Shown here: one piece after another, positions 43,526 through 51,727 of the stretch
Layout: every line of letters starts with the position of its first letter
Numbering within the stretch: position 1 is the first letter of the stretch
NCBI GenBank assembly: GCA_017474385.1
Contig: JAFVHU010000110.1
Location: 37,330-101,329 of the forward strand
Direction of reading: 5' to 3'
Origin: Afipia sp.
Lineage (GTDB): Bacteria; Pseudomonadota; Alphaproteobacteria; Rhizobiales; Xanthobacteraceae
Length of the DNA: 64,000 nt
Notes under the pieces: generated by a model
What the model saw: the letters and a program-made list of their open reading frames with translations, nothing else
What the model was told of the DNA's origin: nothing
Databases searched by the model: none
Program-made: the position numbers and the translations under genes

Positions 43526-45019
43526 ATGACCGCGCTTAGGAGCCGCCTTGAGTGGCCCAATATTCTGATCGCTCTGCTCGTCGCTTTGGCAGTCATTTTC
43601 TTCAATTGGCTCGTGTGGCGTGCGCAATGGCCGCTCGAAATCGACGGCAACGAAGCTTGGAACGCTTATCAGGTCGACAGACTGGCCGCCGGGTTGCCGC
43701 TCTATCCCCCGTCTGACGCGCTGATCGCAAATAACTATCCTCCTCTTTCATTCATCCTGGCCCATTGGCTTACGAGAGTTTTGAGCTTTGACGCTATAAT
43801 TATTGGTCGATGTCTTTCACTGCTCGGTATCCTTATAACTGCAGCTGGTTGCGGCTTTTCCACCCGGGTCATGGGCGGAGGAGCGGCAGCCGTAACACTG
43901 TCCGTCGCGTGGTACGTCGCTGCGATGTCGCGTCATTTCGACATTTTTGCCGGCATGAACGATCCGCAGATTTTCGCCGGCAGCATCATGATGGCGGGTA
44001 TGGTCTGCTTCATCGTCGCCTACCGCGATCGCCGCTCAGTGATCCCGGCATTTGCCCTGATGGTGCTGGCCGGCTTCTTCAAGCACAACTTGTTCGCGAC
44101 GCCTGCGACTGCGATCATTTGGCTGTTGATTCACGACCGGCGCACGGCCATGGGAGCGATCGCGGCGTCTATCGCACTGATCGCCGCCGGCTTCGTAGTC
44201 TCTACGATCGCATTCGGGCCCGATTTTCTGTATCAATTGTTGTCGCCGCGAGAGATCCGGTTTTTCCGTATCGTCCAGCGCATCGGACATATGCAATGGA
44301 TTGCTCCGGCCGGTGTGATTGTCATCATCTGGATCGGGCAGGCGCGAAACAGTTGGCAGGCACAATTTTGCGGGCTTTTCTGCCTTTGCGGTTTACTCAG
44401 TCATCTTCTCCAGCAAACCGGCGAGGGAGTCGACACGAACTCGCAGTTCGAGCTTGTCACGGCTATAGCCATCGGCCTCGGACTTGCGTTGGGCGGCATC
44501 GGCTGCCGTCAAGCAACGTCACGTATGGTGCAGACTACTATCCTGGCCGTCGTTATCTTGCGCTTGCTTCTGATTTCTCGCTTCGAACCCTATCTGGTCC
44601 TGACGAGCCAGACGTACCGGGACAACGCGCAGCGCAGTTTGACTATCGTTGCGAAGGAGACAGACGCTATCAGGAAAAACGTCGGCTTGGCGGTCTGCAC
44701 CATTCCGACGGTCTGCCGGCAGGCCGGCCAGCCATTTGTGGTTGACAGGTTCATCATGTCCCAGAAGGTCGCTGTCGGTCTTCTATCCGCCGCGGAACTG
44801 GATGCTCGCATAAGGCAGGCCGGAATTTCGGTTGTTGCAATAGATCCGAATGCCAGTACACGCCTTCTCAGTTCAGAGGCCAAGATCGGCCATATTCTCG
44901 ATCATCAACGCGGCTTGCTCCCCCCTCACCCAGCGCCAACTCTGCGGGACAGCGGCCATTCAGCATTGTTGTGGAGGTTGGTCGGCGGCGGCGTTGAAGC
45001 CCCATTGTCGCTGAATTGA
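43526..45019 (+). CDS. Polytopic GT-C-type membrane glycosyltransferase-like protein
   Basis: 497 residues with about ten hydrophobic helices. The first luminal loop has EIDGNEAWNAYQVDRLAAG, the acidic motif after helix 1 that binds metal and lipid-phosphate sugar in ArnT/PMT_2-like GT-C enzymes. A soluble C-terminal domain follows residue 380. It would glycosylate a periplasmic acceptor. AGGAAAG precedes ATG 43526. It is a passenger between HCC copies 3 and 4; no polysaccharide genes are adjacent. Confidence 0.75.
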   Translation: MTALRSRLEWPNILIALLVALAVIFFNWLVWRAQWPLEIDGNEAWNAYQVDRLAAGLPLYPPSDALIANNYPPLSFILAHWLTRVLSFDAIIIGRCLSLLGILITAAGCGFSTRVMGGGAAAVTLSVAWYVAAMSRHFDIFAGMNDPQIFAGSIMMAGMVCFIVAYRDRRSVIPAFALMVLAGFFKHNLFATPATAIIWLLIHDRRTAMGAIAASIALIAAGFVVSTIAFGPDFLYQLLSPREIRFFRIVQRIGHMQWIAPAGVIVIIWIGQARNSWQAQFCGLFCLCGLLSHLLQQTGEGVDTNSQFELVTAIAIGLGLALGGIGCRQATSRMVQTTILAVVILRLLLISRFEPYLVLTSQTYRDNAQRSLTIVAKETDAIRKNVGLAVCTIPTVCRQAGQPFVVDRFIMSQKVAVGLLSAAELDARIRQAGISVVAIDPNASTRLLSSEAKIGHILDHQRGLLPPHPAPTLRDSGHSALLWRLVGGGVEAPLSLN

Positions 45020-45051
45020 GCCGAGCATTGGCACGCAGGTCTTGGTAGCGC

Positions 45052-45399
45052 ATGGTGATGGAGAATGCCGCGGAGACCATGGATGTTTGGATGAAGGACC
45101 TCGCCGAGGTGCTTTCCAAAGCGGCTGTCCAGGCGGCTGACTCGAATGGTGAAGTCGAGCGGACGCATACAGAAATTCAGGGTTGGCTGCGCGATGTGGG
45201 GCAGCGTCTTGGATACGATGGATGGATCGCCGCGAACAACGGTGGCCGTGCCGACAATGGTGTCCGTTTTTATTTAGAGACCATTCCAATTGGTGAGACG
45301 CGTTGTGTTTTTATGTTGACCACCGCGCTCATTTCGCCGCGCGCCTCCTGCCCAAGCGGCGGCGTCACCGGCTTAACGCCAACGCCCTCGGCAAGCTAA
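45052..45399 (+). CDS. Hypothetical protein
   Basis: 115 residues. The first 80 are acidic and helical (AETMDVWMKDLAEVLSKAAV, RTHTEIQGWLRDVGQRLGYD) and then VRFYLETIPIG. The final 30 residues are rich in Ser/Pro/Thr and unlike the rest, suggesting a frameshift or truncation near 45310. No family recognised. It lies 32 nt after the glycosyltransferase. Confidence 0.5.
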   Translation: MVMENAAETMDVWMKDLAEVLSKAAVQAADSNGEVERTHTEIQGWLRDVGQRLGYDGWIAANNGGRADNGVRFYLETIPIGETRCVFMLTTALISPRASCPSGGVTGLTPTPSAS

Positions 45400-45509
45400 G
45401 ACCCTTTATAACCAATCGATTCGGATTTCTTCTCTGTTGCGGCGTTGACGGCCCGCTGACAAACTGCTGCCAGCAGTTGGCTTTGATTCGCTCCCAAAGG
45501 GCTGAAGCT

Positions 45510-46247
45510 ATGGGCGAAACGACGCTTATTCATCTGTCGCGTATGATCGCGCTCCAGCGCAAGCTCGATATGACGGCGCAGAATGTCGCAAATGCAGATA
45601 CTGGCGGGTTTCGAGCCCGCCAGCTGTCGTTTCAGGAATATTTGAAGCCAGAGAAGGGCGTTGACGATAGGGGCAAGAAAGAACGCGCGGTTTCGCTCGT
45701 GGACCCGCGCTTTCAGTTCAACGAGGTAAAGCAAGGCGCACTTCAGCAGACAGGCAACCCGCTCGACCTGGCTATCGATGGAGAGGGCTATTTCGTCGTT
45801 CAGACGGCCGAGGGCGAGCGTTACACCCGCGTCGGCGCGCTGACGATCGACAGCCGAGGCGGAATCGTCACGCTTGCGGGACAGGCTGTGCTCGGGAAAA
45901 ATGGGCCCTTGCAAGGGCCGCTTAACGAAGGCGATGTCAATGTCAGCGCGGACGGGACCATAGCCACCAAGCGTGCCGTCTTTGGCCAATTGCGGTTGGT
46001 GCGGTTCGCGCGACCTGAGTTGTTGCAACCCGCAGGCGGCACATTGCTGCGCTCGGATCAGCCGCTGGTCGAAAGCTCCGGCGAAGTCCGCGTCGTCAGT
46101 GGCGCCATCGAAAAATCCAACGTGCAAACGATGCGCGAAATGGGCCGGTTGGCCGAGATTACTCGTTCTTATGAAATGGTTGGACGATTGCTCAAAAACT
46201 CACAAGATGTCGATGACATTAACAAGCTGGGCAACGTTCCGGACTAA
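45510..46247 (+). CDS. flgF: Flagellar basal-body rod protein FlgF, orphan
   Basis: 245 residues, full FlgF length. N-terminal rod motif IALQRKLDMTAQNVANADTGGFRARQLSF, the central GNPLDLAIDGEGYFVVQTAEGERYTR and GALTIDSRGGIVT, and the C-terminal coiled segment EKSNVQTMREMGRLAEITRSYEMV. FlgF builds the proximal rod of the flagellum with FlgB, C and G. None of these is adjacent. The gene looks intact, so it may be a second copy or a relocated gene. Confidence 0.92.
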   Translation: MGETTLIHLSRMIALQRKLDMTAQNVANADTGGFRARQLSFQEYLKPEKGVDDRGKKERAVSLVDPRFQFNEVKQGALQQTGNPLDLAIDGEGYFVVQTAEGERYTRVGALTIDSRGGIVTLAGQAVLGKNGPLQGPLNEGDVNVSADGTIATKRAVFGQLRLVRFARPELLQPAGGTLLRSDQPLVESSGEVRVVSGAIEKSNVQTMREMGRLAEITRSYEMVGRLLKNSQDVDDINKLGNVPD

Positions 46248-46643
46248 CCGAACTACGGGCTGCGAGCCTGACTTGGTTTTCCAAGGCTACGGTCCATACT
46301 TAAATTGCGGAAGCCTGTCTCGCCTGACTAGCCAGAAACCTACGCTGTGCTGCCGGGCCAAGGAGTGCCATGTCCCGATCATCAAGGCGATACTGGATAG
46401 TGGGCGGGTTTGGGATTGCCGTTCTGTTCCCGTTCAGGCCGAACTGGTGAGCTGAAGATATAACGCAGCTGCTGTCCCGGCACGCCTGTCGAGGCGCATA
46501 TTTAAAACGGTCTCGAGAACAGTAATTTCTGATCTCCTAAAGCCGATGCTGATCATATAGATCGGCATGTCGTAGAGCAGTGGGGTGAATGGCTGGTAGG
46601 CAACATGGCGACAACCAGATGTTCAGCAGCGACTTCCTTTCGG
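46248..46643. other. Region without a recognisable gene
   Basis: About 400 nt between flgF and the copA remnant. No frame with family character on either strand. Confidence 0.5.
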
Positions 46644-46718
46644 TCACAGTGTGACCATCCGCAGCCGCAGCGCGTTTCCGACCACGCTTACCGACGACAG
46701 CGCCATGGCCGCCGCCGC
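46644..46718 (-). pseudogene. Remnant of the 3' end of a Cu(I) P-type ATPase gene
   Basis: The minus strand encodes AAAAMALSSVSVVGNALRLR, then MVTL and a stop, the exact C-terminal end of CopA-type P1B ATPases (last transmembrane helix with the conserved SSVSVVGNALRL). Upstream coding sequence stops at about 46718, where csoR-like sequence begins on the opposite strand. This indicates deletion of an originally divergent copA-csoR promoter region. Confidence 0.85.
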
Positions 46719-46759
46719 AAAAGACGCGAAAAGACATCAAGACGTCATGCCAGAAACGT

Positions 46760-46999
46760 TTGAGCCGAATTGAGGGGCAGGTGCCCGGCCTCGCCAAGAT
46801 GGTGGAGGAGGACCGCTACTGCATTGATATCGTCACGCAGATCTCCGCCGTTCGTGCTGCACTGCGCCGCGTCGAGGAAGCGGTGTTGAAGGACCATGTC
46901 GCCCACTGCGTCGAGCATGCGATCGCGAGCGGCAATGCGGCTGATCAACGGCGAAAGATTGCGGAACTGATGGCAGTGGTCAGTCGGGCCGACCGATGA
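46760..46999 (+). CDS. csoR: CsoR-family copper-sensing repressor, start lost
   Basis: 79 residues from TTG 46760: LSRIEGQVPGLAKMVEED, then RYCIDIVTQISAVRAALRRV and HVAHCVEHAI. The CsoR copper ligands (Cys in YCID, His and Cys in HVAHC) are present. In the same frame the upstream bases still encode KTSCQKR, family sequence, but there is no ATG or GTG because the gene fuses there with the reversed copA tail. Translation from TTG would lack about ten N-terminal residues. It may be nonfunctional or weakly made. Confidence 0.75.
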   Translation: MSRIEGQVPGLAKMVEEDRYCIDIVTQISAVRAALRRVEEAVLKDHVAHCVEHAIASGNAADQRRKIAELMAVVSRADR

Positions 47000-47115
47000 G
47001 CAACACTTGGGCAGAAACCCGGGTAGGAAATCTGAATATCTTGGCACAGACTTCGAAAAGAGCTTATGTACGGTGCAAGGGTATTCCGTATGAGCTGTGA
47101 GATAGACCGACGTCG

Positions 47116-47592
47116 ATGTTGAGACGCGTGACCAGACCAATGCGATTGATGGCCGGGAGGTTGCTCTCAGCGATCTATCTGCTTTGCGTACTGGCACCAA
47201 CACTCTCATTTGCATTTGCGGACGGTGCTCGCGCAGCCCCGTGTCTGACGGAAGATGAGCACGGGATGGGCATTGTACATGTCCATGAGCACGTGCAGTT
47301 GGCGCAGCACCTTCACGACGATGGTCGTGCGTATGATCACGCGGTGACTGCCGCAGGATTCGAACCTGACGCCGGACTACTGTGGTCCGAAGCGGACCCG
47401 GAGGTACCTGCCGGGAATCACCACAAATCCGCACCCGGACAGTGCTGCGGTATGGTATGCGTGAGTGCATTGTCGGCCACCATCACGGAAATTGCTCAGC
47501 CTGCCGTCCCGCCTGCACGCTGCGTGTCCGTGAACTATCGGGACGTGGTCAAAAATACGCCGCACCAACTCTACCGTCCCCCAAGTACCTGA
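47116..47592 (+). CDS. His/Cys-rich exported protein, HCC family copy 4
   Basis: 158 residues, head of the fullest module. Leader MLRRVTRPMRLMAGRLLSAI, cleavage near SFAFADG. The middle is His-rich: CLTEDEHGMGIVHVHEHVQ and HLHDDGRAYDHA. Conserved blocks are HHKSAPGQCCGMVCVSALSA and NTPHQLYRPPST. The His pattern HVHEHVQLAQHLHDD is the richest of the four. Followed by lipoprotein 1, lipoprotein 2 and the TolC-like gene on the same strand. Probably a periplasmic copper-binding protein (inference). Confidence 0.82.
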   Translation: MLRRVTRPMRLMAGRLLSAIYLLCVLAPTLSFAFADGARAAPCLTEDEHGMGIVHVHEHVQLAQHLHDDGRAYDHAVTAAGFEPDAGLLWSEADPEVPAGNHHKSAPGQCCGMVCVSALSATITEIAQPAVPPARCVSVNYRDVVKNTPHQLYRPPST

Positions 47593-47610
47593 TCCGATCG
47601 CACGACGGGT

Positions 47611-47633
47611 GCCGTGTCCGGTGAGGACACGGC
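47611..47633 (+). promoter_or_regulatory. HCC-downstream hairpin, copy 4
   Basis: GCCGTGTCC and GGACACGGC form a perfect nine-base-pair stem around loop GGTGA, 18 nt after the HCC stop. Followed by TGGTCCATCATCA at 47640 and the lipoprotein start codon. Confidence 0.7.
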
Positions 47634-47667
47634 GCACCGTGGTCCATCATCAGATCAGGGCAAGCTT

Positions 47668-47937
47668 ATGCGCGCACAAATTGCGGCGGGTTCCGTCATC
47701 GAAGCAATCGACTGGCGATGTAGACGATCCAAGGTTCGCCGACTATGCGGCATCGTCGTGCTCGCAGTATGCTTGTCCGGATGTGCGATTCCATTGCGGG
47801 AAAGCGACAGATCATCGGATTCATCCGATTCGCCGCAGCGCCTCAGTGGATCTTCCATTGTCGTGGGAGCGATAGGAGCGAATGCGCGGGAGGTCACGCA
47901 AGCCATACTGCGGATTCTGGCGGTGTCTGGATTCTAG
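47668..47937 (+). CDS. Small lipoprotein 1 of the copper module
   Basis: 89 residues. A basic N-terminus (MRAQIAAGSVIEAIDWRCRR) and hydrophobic core lead to lipobox LAVCLSGC. The mature part is Ser/Asp-rich (ESDRSSDSSDSPQRLSG) and then hydrophobic (SIVVGAIGANAREVTQAIL). No family recognised. Its counterpart forms the N-terminus of the chimera at 37914. It lies 75 nt after the HCC gene. Confidence 0.65.
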   Translation: MRAQIAAGSVIEAIDWRCRRSKVRRLCGIVVLAVCLSGCAIPLRESDRSSDSSDSPQRLSGSSIVVGAIGANAREVTQAILRILAVSGF

Positions 47938-48047
47938 TCATCACAGACAGCGATGGATTACGCGAAGGATGTTCATCACTTGGGTAGCGAGATTGGGGAA
48001 ATGATGAATACGCAGAAGCCGGCATCTTGCGCCGCAGGGGGACAACT

Positions 48048-48296
48048 ATGACATGGAAAACGTTCGTTCGGAATGCCGCGATCGGAAGTGTCGCCATTGG
48101 CGCGGTCGGCCTGGCGGGCTGCAGCCGGCCTTCCTATTTGCTGGCTGGCGCCGACCCCGCCGATCCCTCGGTACCGGTGGCTGTAGCGGGTTATCGATCG
48201 ACGGTCGCTCCCTATACGACGCTGCGTCCCACGGCGCCCCGGTCGTGGCGCGAGCAAAACGAACAGGTCGCTCCGGCGCCCAAGTCTGGTCACTAG
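48048..48296 (+). CDS. Small lipoprotein 2 of the copper module
   Basis: 82 residues. MTWKTFVRNAAIGSVAIGAV leads to lipobox AVGLAGC. The mature part SRPSYLLAGADPADPSVPVA, AGYRSTVAPYTTLRP, is Pro-rich with the RSTVAP block also seen in the chimera at 37914. AGGGGGA precedes ATG 48048. It ends 9 nt before the TolC-like gene, so it is surely in the same operon. Similar short lipoproteins often precede TolC-like genes in metal operons; function unknown. Confidence 0.7.
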   Translation: MTWKTFVRNAAIGSVAIGAVGLAGCSRPSYLLAGADPADPSVPVAVAGYRSTVAPYTTLRPTAPRSWREQNEQVAPAPKSGH

Positions 48297-48305
48297 GAGC
48301 GCGCG

Positions 48306-49775
48306 ATGTTCAAACGATTTGAAGATGCTTCCCTGCAATTTGGCCGATTGTGGTCGAAGAAAGCGGGCCTGACCGCGCTGGTGTCGGCGTTTGCGCTCTC
48401 CGGCTGTGCGACGTTTTCGCCCGATGGCGGTATGTCGGTTGTTGCCGATGTCGCAGGACAAACCATCAAAAAGGACGTCGTAGCAATTCGCTCGACCGAG
48501 GATGCGACGCAAGCCAAAGACGCCGTTCGAGACCTGCTTCGCCGTGGATTGACGGTCGATACCGCGGTTCAAATCGCGCTGCTCAACAATCGCGGGCTGC
48601 AGGCGGCCTATAACGATTTGGCGATCGCCGAGGCAGACCTTGTCCAGGACAGTCTGCCGCCAAACCCGACATTCTCGATTTCCCGGATCGCCGGCAACGG
48701 TGCGCTCGAGATCGAACGTCGGGTGGTTGGCGATATCCTGGCACTGGCAACGCTGCCGTTCCGCTCCGAGATCGCGCGTCAACGCTTCCAGCAGGCGCAA
48801 CTGCGGGCTGTGCTTGAAACGCTGAGGCTCGCGGCCGATGTCCGGCGGTCATATTACCGGACGGTCGCTGCCAACGAACTCGTTGGACTGCTCACCGACG
48901 CCAAGTCGACGGCGGAGTCGACCGCCAAGCTTGCCCAGAAGCTCGGAGAGACCGGTTCACTCAACAAGCTCGATCAGGCCCGCGAGCAGGTGTTCTACGC
49001 CGAAACGACAGCGGATCTTGCCGCCACGCGACAAGAGGCGACAAGTTCGCGCGAACGGCTGGCCCGGCTCATGGGTCTATGGGGAAGCGATCTCAGTTTC
49101 CGGCTGCCAGATACCTTGCCCACTTTGCCGCGTCGCCCTTCTGCGCTCCCCTCCATCGAGGTGGATGCCGTCAGTCATCGCATCGATCTTCAGATCGCCC
49201 GCATCGAACTCGATACATTGGCGAAATCTCTCAACCTGACGGAGGCAACCCGGTTCGTCACGTTGCTCGATATCGCCGGCATTGATCGCAAGACGCGTGA
49301 TCCTGATGGCGCACCATTTCGGGAACGTGGTTTTGACATCCAGTTCCAGATTCCGATCTTCGACGGCGGCGAGGTTCGCGTGAGACGCGCGGCGGCGACT
49401 TACAACGAAGCCTTCAATCGCCTGACCGAAAAGGCGGTCAATGTCCGTTCGGAAGCGAGAGATGCATACCGCGTCTATCGCTCGACCTACGACATTGCCG
49501 GGCAATGGCAGCGCGAAGTGCTGCCGCTGCGCAAGATCATCACCGAAGAAATGCAACTGCGGTTTTCCAGCATGCAGGTCGACGTGTTCGCGCTTTTGGT
49601 CGAGACACGACAGAGGATCGCCGCATTGCGGGCCGCAATCGATGCCAAGCGCAATTTCTGGCTGGCGCAATCCGATTTGACGACGGCTATCAACGGCGGC
49701 GGCTCTGGAGACACTCAAAAAGAATCACGCCCGACCACCACCGCCCAAGCGGGCGGGAGTGGCGGCGGCCACTGA
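48306..49775 (+). CDS. TolC-like outer-membrane factor lipoprotein
   Basis: 489 residues. Signal with lipobox ALSGC (FALSGCATFSPDGG), a long coiled-coil body with two OEP repeats (QIALLNNRGLQAAYNDLAIA near 100-120; AAATYNEAFNRLTEKAVNV near 370) and strands typical of outer-membrane factors. RND and MFP partners are absent, so it would work with partners elsewhere or export copper proteins. AGGAG precedes the ATG. It is 12 nt before the oxidase gene. It is deleted in the chimeric module copy. Confidence 0.85.
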   Translation: MFKRFEDASLQFGRLWSKKAGLTALVSAFALSGCATFSPDGGMSVVADVAGQTIKKDVVAIRSTEDATQAKDAVRDLLRRGLTVDTAVQIALLNNRGLQAAYNDLAIAEADLVQDSLPPNPTFSISRIAGNGALEIERRVVGDILALATLPFRSEIARQRFQQAQLRAVLETLRLAADVRRSYYRTVAANELVGLLTDAKSTAESTAKLAQKLGETGSLNKLDQAREQVFYAETTADLAATRQEATSSRERLARLMGLWGSDLSFRLPDTLPTLPRRPSALPSIEVDAVSHRIDLQIARIELDTLAKSLNLTEATRFVTLLDIAGIDRKTRDPDGAPFRERGFDIQFQIPIFDGGEVRVRRAAATYNEAFNRLTEKAVNVRSEARDAYRVYRSTYDIAGQWQREVLPLRKIITEEMQLRFSSMQVDVFALLVETRQRIAALRAAIDAKRNFWLAQSDLTTAINGGGSGDTQKESRPTTTAQAGGSGGGH

Positions 49776-49786
49776 AGGAGATGAGC

Positions 49787-51160
49787 ATGCTATCGCGAAG
49801 AGGATTTCTCGGAACGGCGGCGCTGGTCAGCGCCAGCGCCGTTAGCGGCCGCGTGCAGGCGGCCAGCATCCCGGAAGCGCCGATCATGGACAAGGCGACG
49901 ATGCAGCCACCGTTGCATCCCACGTCCGGTCCCGACTATCGGCCGGTGGTGACGCTGAACGGCTGGTCGTTGCCATGGCGCATGAACGGCGACTGGAAGG
50001 AGTTTCACCTGGTGGCCGAACCTGTGGTGCGCGAATTTGCCGAAGGCATGAAGGCTCATCTCTGGGGTTACAACGGCCAATCCCCGGGTCCCACCATTGA
50101 GGCAGTAGAAGGCGACAAGCTCCGTATCTTCGTCACCAACAAATTGCCGGAGCATACCACCGTACATTGGCATGGCGTGCTTTTGCCGAGCGGTATGGAC
50201 GGGGTCGGCGGCCTCAACCAGCCTCACATCAAACCTGGCGAGACCTTCGTCTACGAGTTCCAGATGAAGCATAGCGGGACGTTTATGTACCACCCGCACT
50301 CCGACGAAATGGTGCAGATGGCGATGGGCATGATGGGCATGATTGTGGTGCATCCACGTGATCCGTCATTCCGCCCGGTCGACCGCGATTTCGTCTTCAT
50401 CATGAGCACCTACCTGATCGACCCCGGCACCTACCTGCCGAAGGTCAACGAGATGACCGACTTCAACATGTGGACCTGGAACAGCCGGGTGTTTCCCGGG
50501 ATCGATCCGCTGCCGGTGCGGCTGAACGATAACGTTCGGGTTCGCATCGGCAATCTCACCATGACCAATCATCCCATCCATCTTCACGGACATAAGTTCG
50601 TCGTGAGTTGCACCGATGGTGGCTGGGTTCCGGAAAGCGCCCAATGGCCCGAGACGACGATCGATGTTCCCGTCGGGGCGATCCGGGCCTTCGACGTCGT
50701 CGCGGACAATCCCGGCGACTGGGCGTTCCATTGCCACAAGTCACATCACACCATGAACGCGATGGGACACGACATGCGCAATATGATCGGCGTGTCGAAG
50801 AAAGATCTCGCCAAGGCGGTCGGCAGACTCGCACCAGACGCAATGGTGATGGGGTCGACCGGAATGGCAATGGGCGAAATGGAAATGCCTGCGCCCGACA
50901 ACACGCTACCGATGATGACAGGGACCGGGCAATTCGGCCCGATCGAAATGGGCGGGATGTTCTCGGTCATGAAAATCCGCGAGGGGCTGGCCCGCGACGA
51001 TTACAAGGATCCCGGTCCTTATGATTATCCGAAGGGCACTGTCGCCTACAAGGTCGACGCGCCGCCGGCTGAAGCGCCGCGGCAGAACAAGCCGAAAGAG
51101 TCGGCCAAACCGACTGAGATGAAAGCGATGAAGGGAATGAAAGGCATGAAGGGGATGTAG
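49787..51160 (+). CDS. Tat-exported multicopper oxidase with HPHSDE site
   Basis: 457 residues. Start 49787 was chosen over 49781 because GAAGGAG would otherwise touch the ATG. Tat leader MLSRRGFLGTAALVSASAVS. Copper motifs are HWHG, MYHPHSDEMVQMAMGMMGM, HPIHLHGHKF and WAFHCHKSHHTMNAMGHDM. The tail is Met/Lys-rich (MKAMKGMKGMKGM), a likely extra copper-binding end. It is smaller than PcoA-type CopA. It probably oxidises Cu(I) in the periplasm. Followed by the cupredoxin 47 nt downstream. Confidence 0.92.
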   Translation: MLSRRGFLGTAALVSASAVSGRVQAASIPEAPIMDKATMQPPLHPTSGPDYRPVVTLNGWSLPWRMNGDWKEFHLVAEPVVREFAEGMKAHLWGYNGQSPGPTIEAVEGDKLRIFVTNKLPEHTTVHWHGVLLPSGMDGVGGLNQPHIKPGETFVYEFQMKHSGTFMYHPHSDEMVQMAMGMMGMIVVHPRDPSFRPVDRDFVFIMSTYLIDPGTYLPKVNEMTDFNMWTWNSRVFPGIDPLPVRLNDNVRVRIGNLTMTNHPIHLHGHKFVVSCTDGGWVPESAQWPETTIDVPVGAIRAFDVVADNPGDWAFHCHKSHHTMNAMGHDMRNMIGVSKKDLAKAVGRLAPDAMVMGSTGMAMGEMEMPAPDNTLPMMTGTGQFGPIEMGGMFSVMKIREGLARDDYKDPGPYDYPKGTVAYKVDAPPAEAPRQNKPKESAKPTEMKAMKGMKGMKGM

Positions 51161-51207
51161 GCGGCAACGTGAGGACCGAAGCGTACGATCAACAAAGGAG
51201 CCGAAAT

Positions 51208-51690
51208 ATGAAGAAGTATCAAACTGGCATCGCGCTGTTTGCGACGGTGTTCCTGTCAGCGTCTGCCTGGGCGGGAGCGGGACCTGCAGGTCACAGTCAC
51301 GGCGAAGGATTTTCGGCGGGCGAACCCGGTGACCCGAAGAAGCCCGCCCGGATCGTTCAGGTAACGATGGGCGAGATGGACGGCAAGATGATGTTCATGC
51401 CGGCGAAAGTCGAGGTGAAGAAGGGCGAGCAGATCAAGTTTGTGCTGCGTAACAATGGCGAGCTTGACCACGAATTCATCCTCGCCACAACGGCGGAAAA
51501 TCTCAAGCATGGCGAGGCGATGAAGAAGAACCCTGACATGGAGCACGATGATCCGAATGGAAAACGGCTTGCTCCAAAGAAGGCCGATGAAATCGTCTGG
51601 AAGTTCACCAAGGCCGGTGAGTTCGAATACTCGTGTCTGATTCCCGGGCATCGGGAAGCGGGCATGGTCGGCGCGATCGTCGTCAAGTAA
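51208..51690 (+). CDS. Periplasmic plastocyanin-like cupredoxin
   Basis: 160 residues. Sec signal peptide (MKKYQTGIALFATVFLSASA, cleavage near AWAGA), a His-rich linker AGPAGHSHGEGF, then the cupredoxin fold. Type 1 copper ligands are His in NGELDHEFIL and Cys, His, Met in CLIPGHREAGM. It could carry copper or electrons for the oxidases. AAAGGAG precedes ATG 51208. The same domain is fused to a lipoprotein leader at 37914. Confidence 0.92.
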   Translation: MKKYQTGIALFATVFLSASAWAGAGPAGHSHGEGFSAGEPGDPKKPARIVQVTMGEMDGKMMFMPAKVEVKKGEQIKFVLRNNGELDHEFILATTAENLKHGEAMKKNPDMEHDDPNGKRLAPKKADEIVWKFTKAGEFEYSCLIPGHREAGMVGAIVVK

Positions 51691-51727
51691 TGCGCGACAT
51701 CAATCCAAGAACCGAAAGGAAAGAACC

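Noticed and set aside
43456-43539. A 27-codon frame overlapping the glycosyltransferase start
   Set aside because: Too short, no ribosome site of its own; the glycosyltransferase start with AGGAAAG explains the region.
47350-47375. A GATTCGAACCTGA sequence that resembles a tRNA T-loop and a possible attR
   Set aside because: It lies inside the HCC copy 4 coding sequence, lacks acceptor or anticodon stems and does not match the tRNA-Arg tail.
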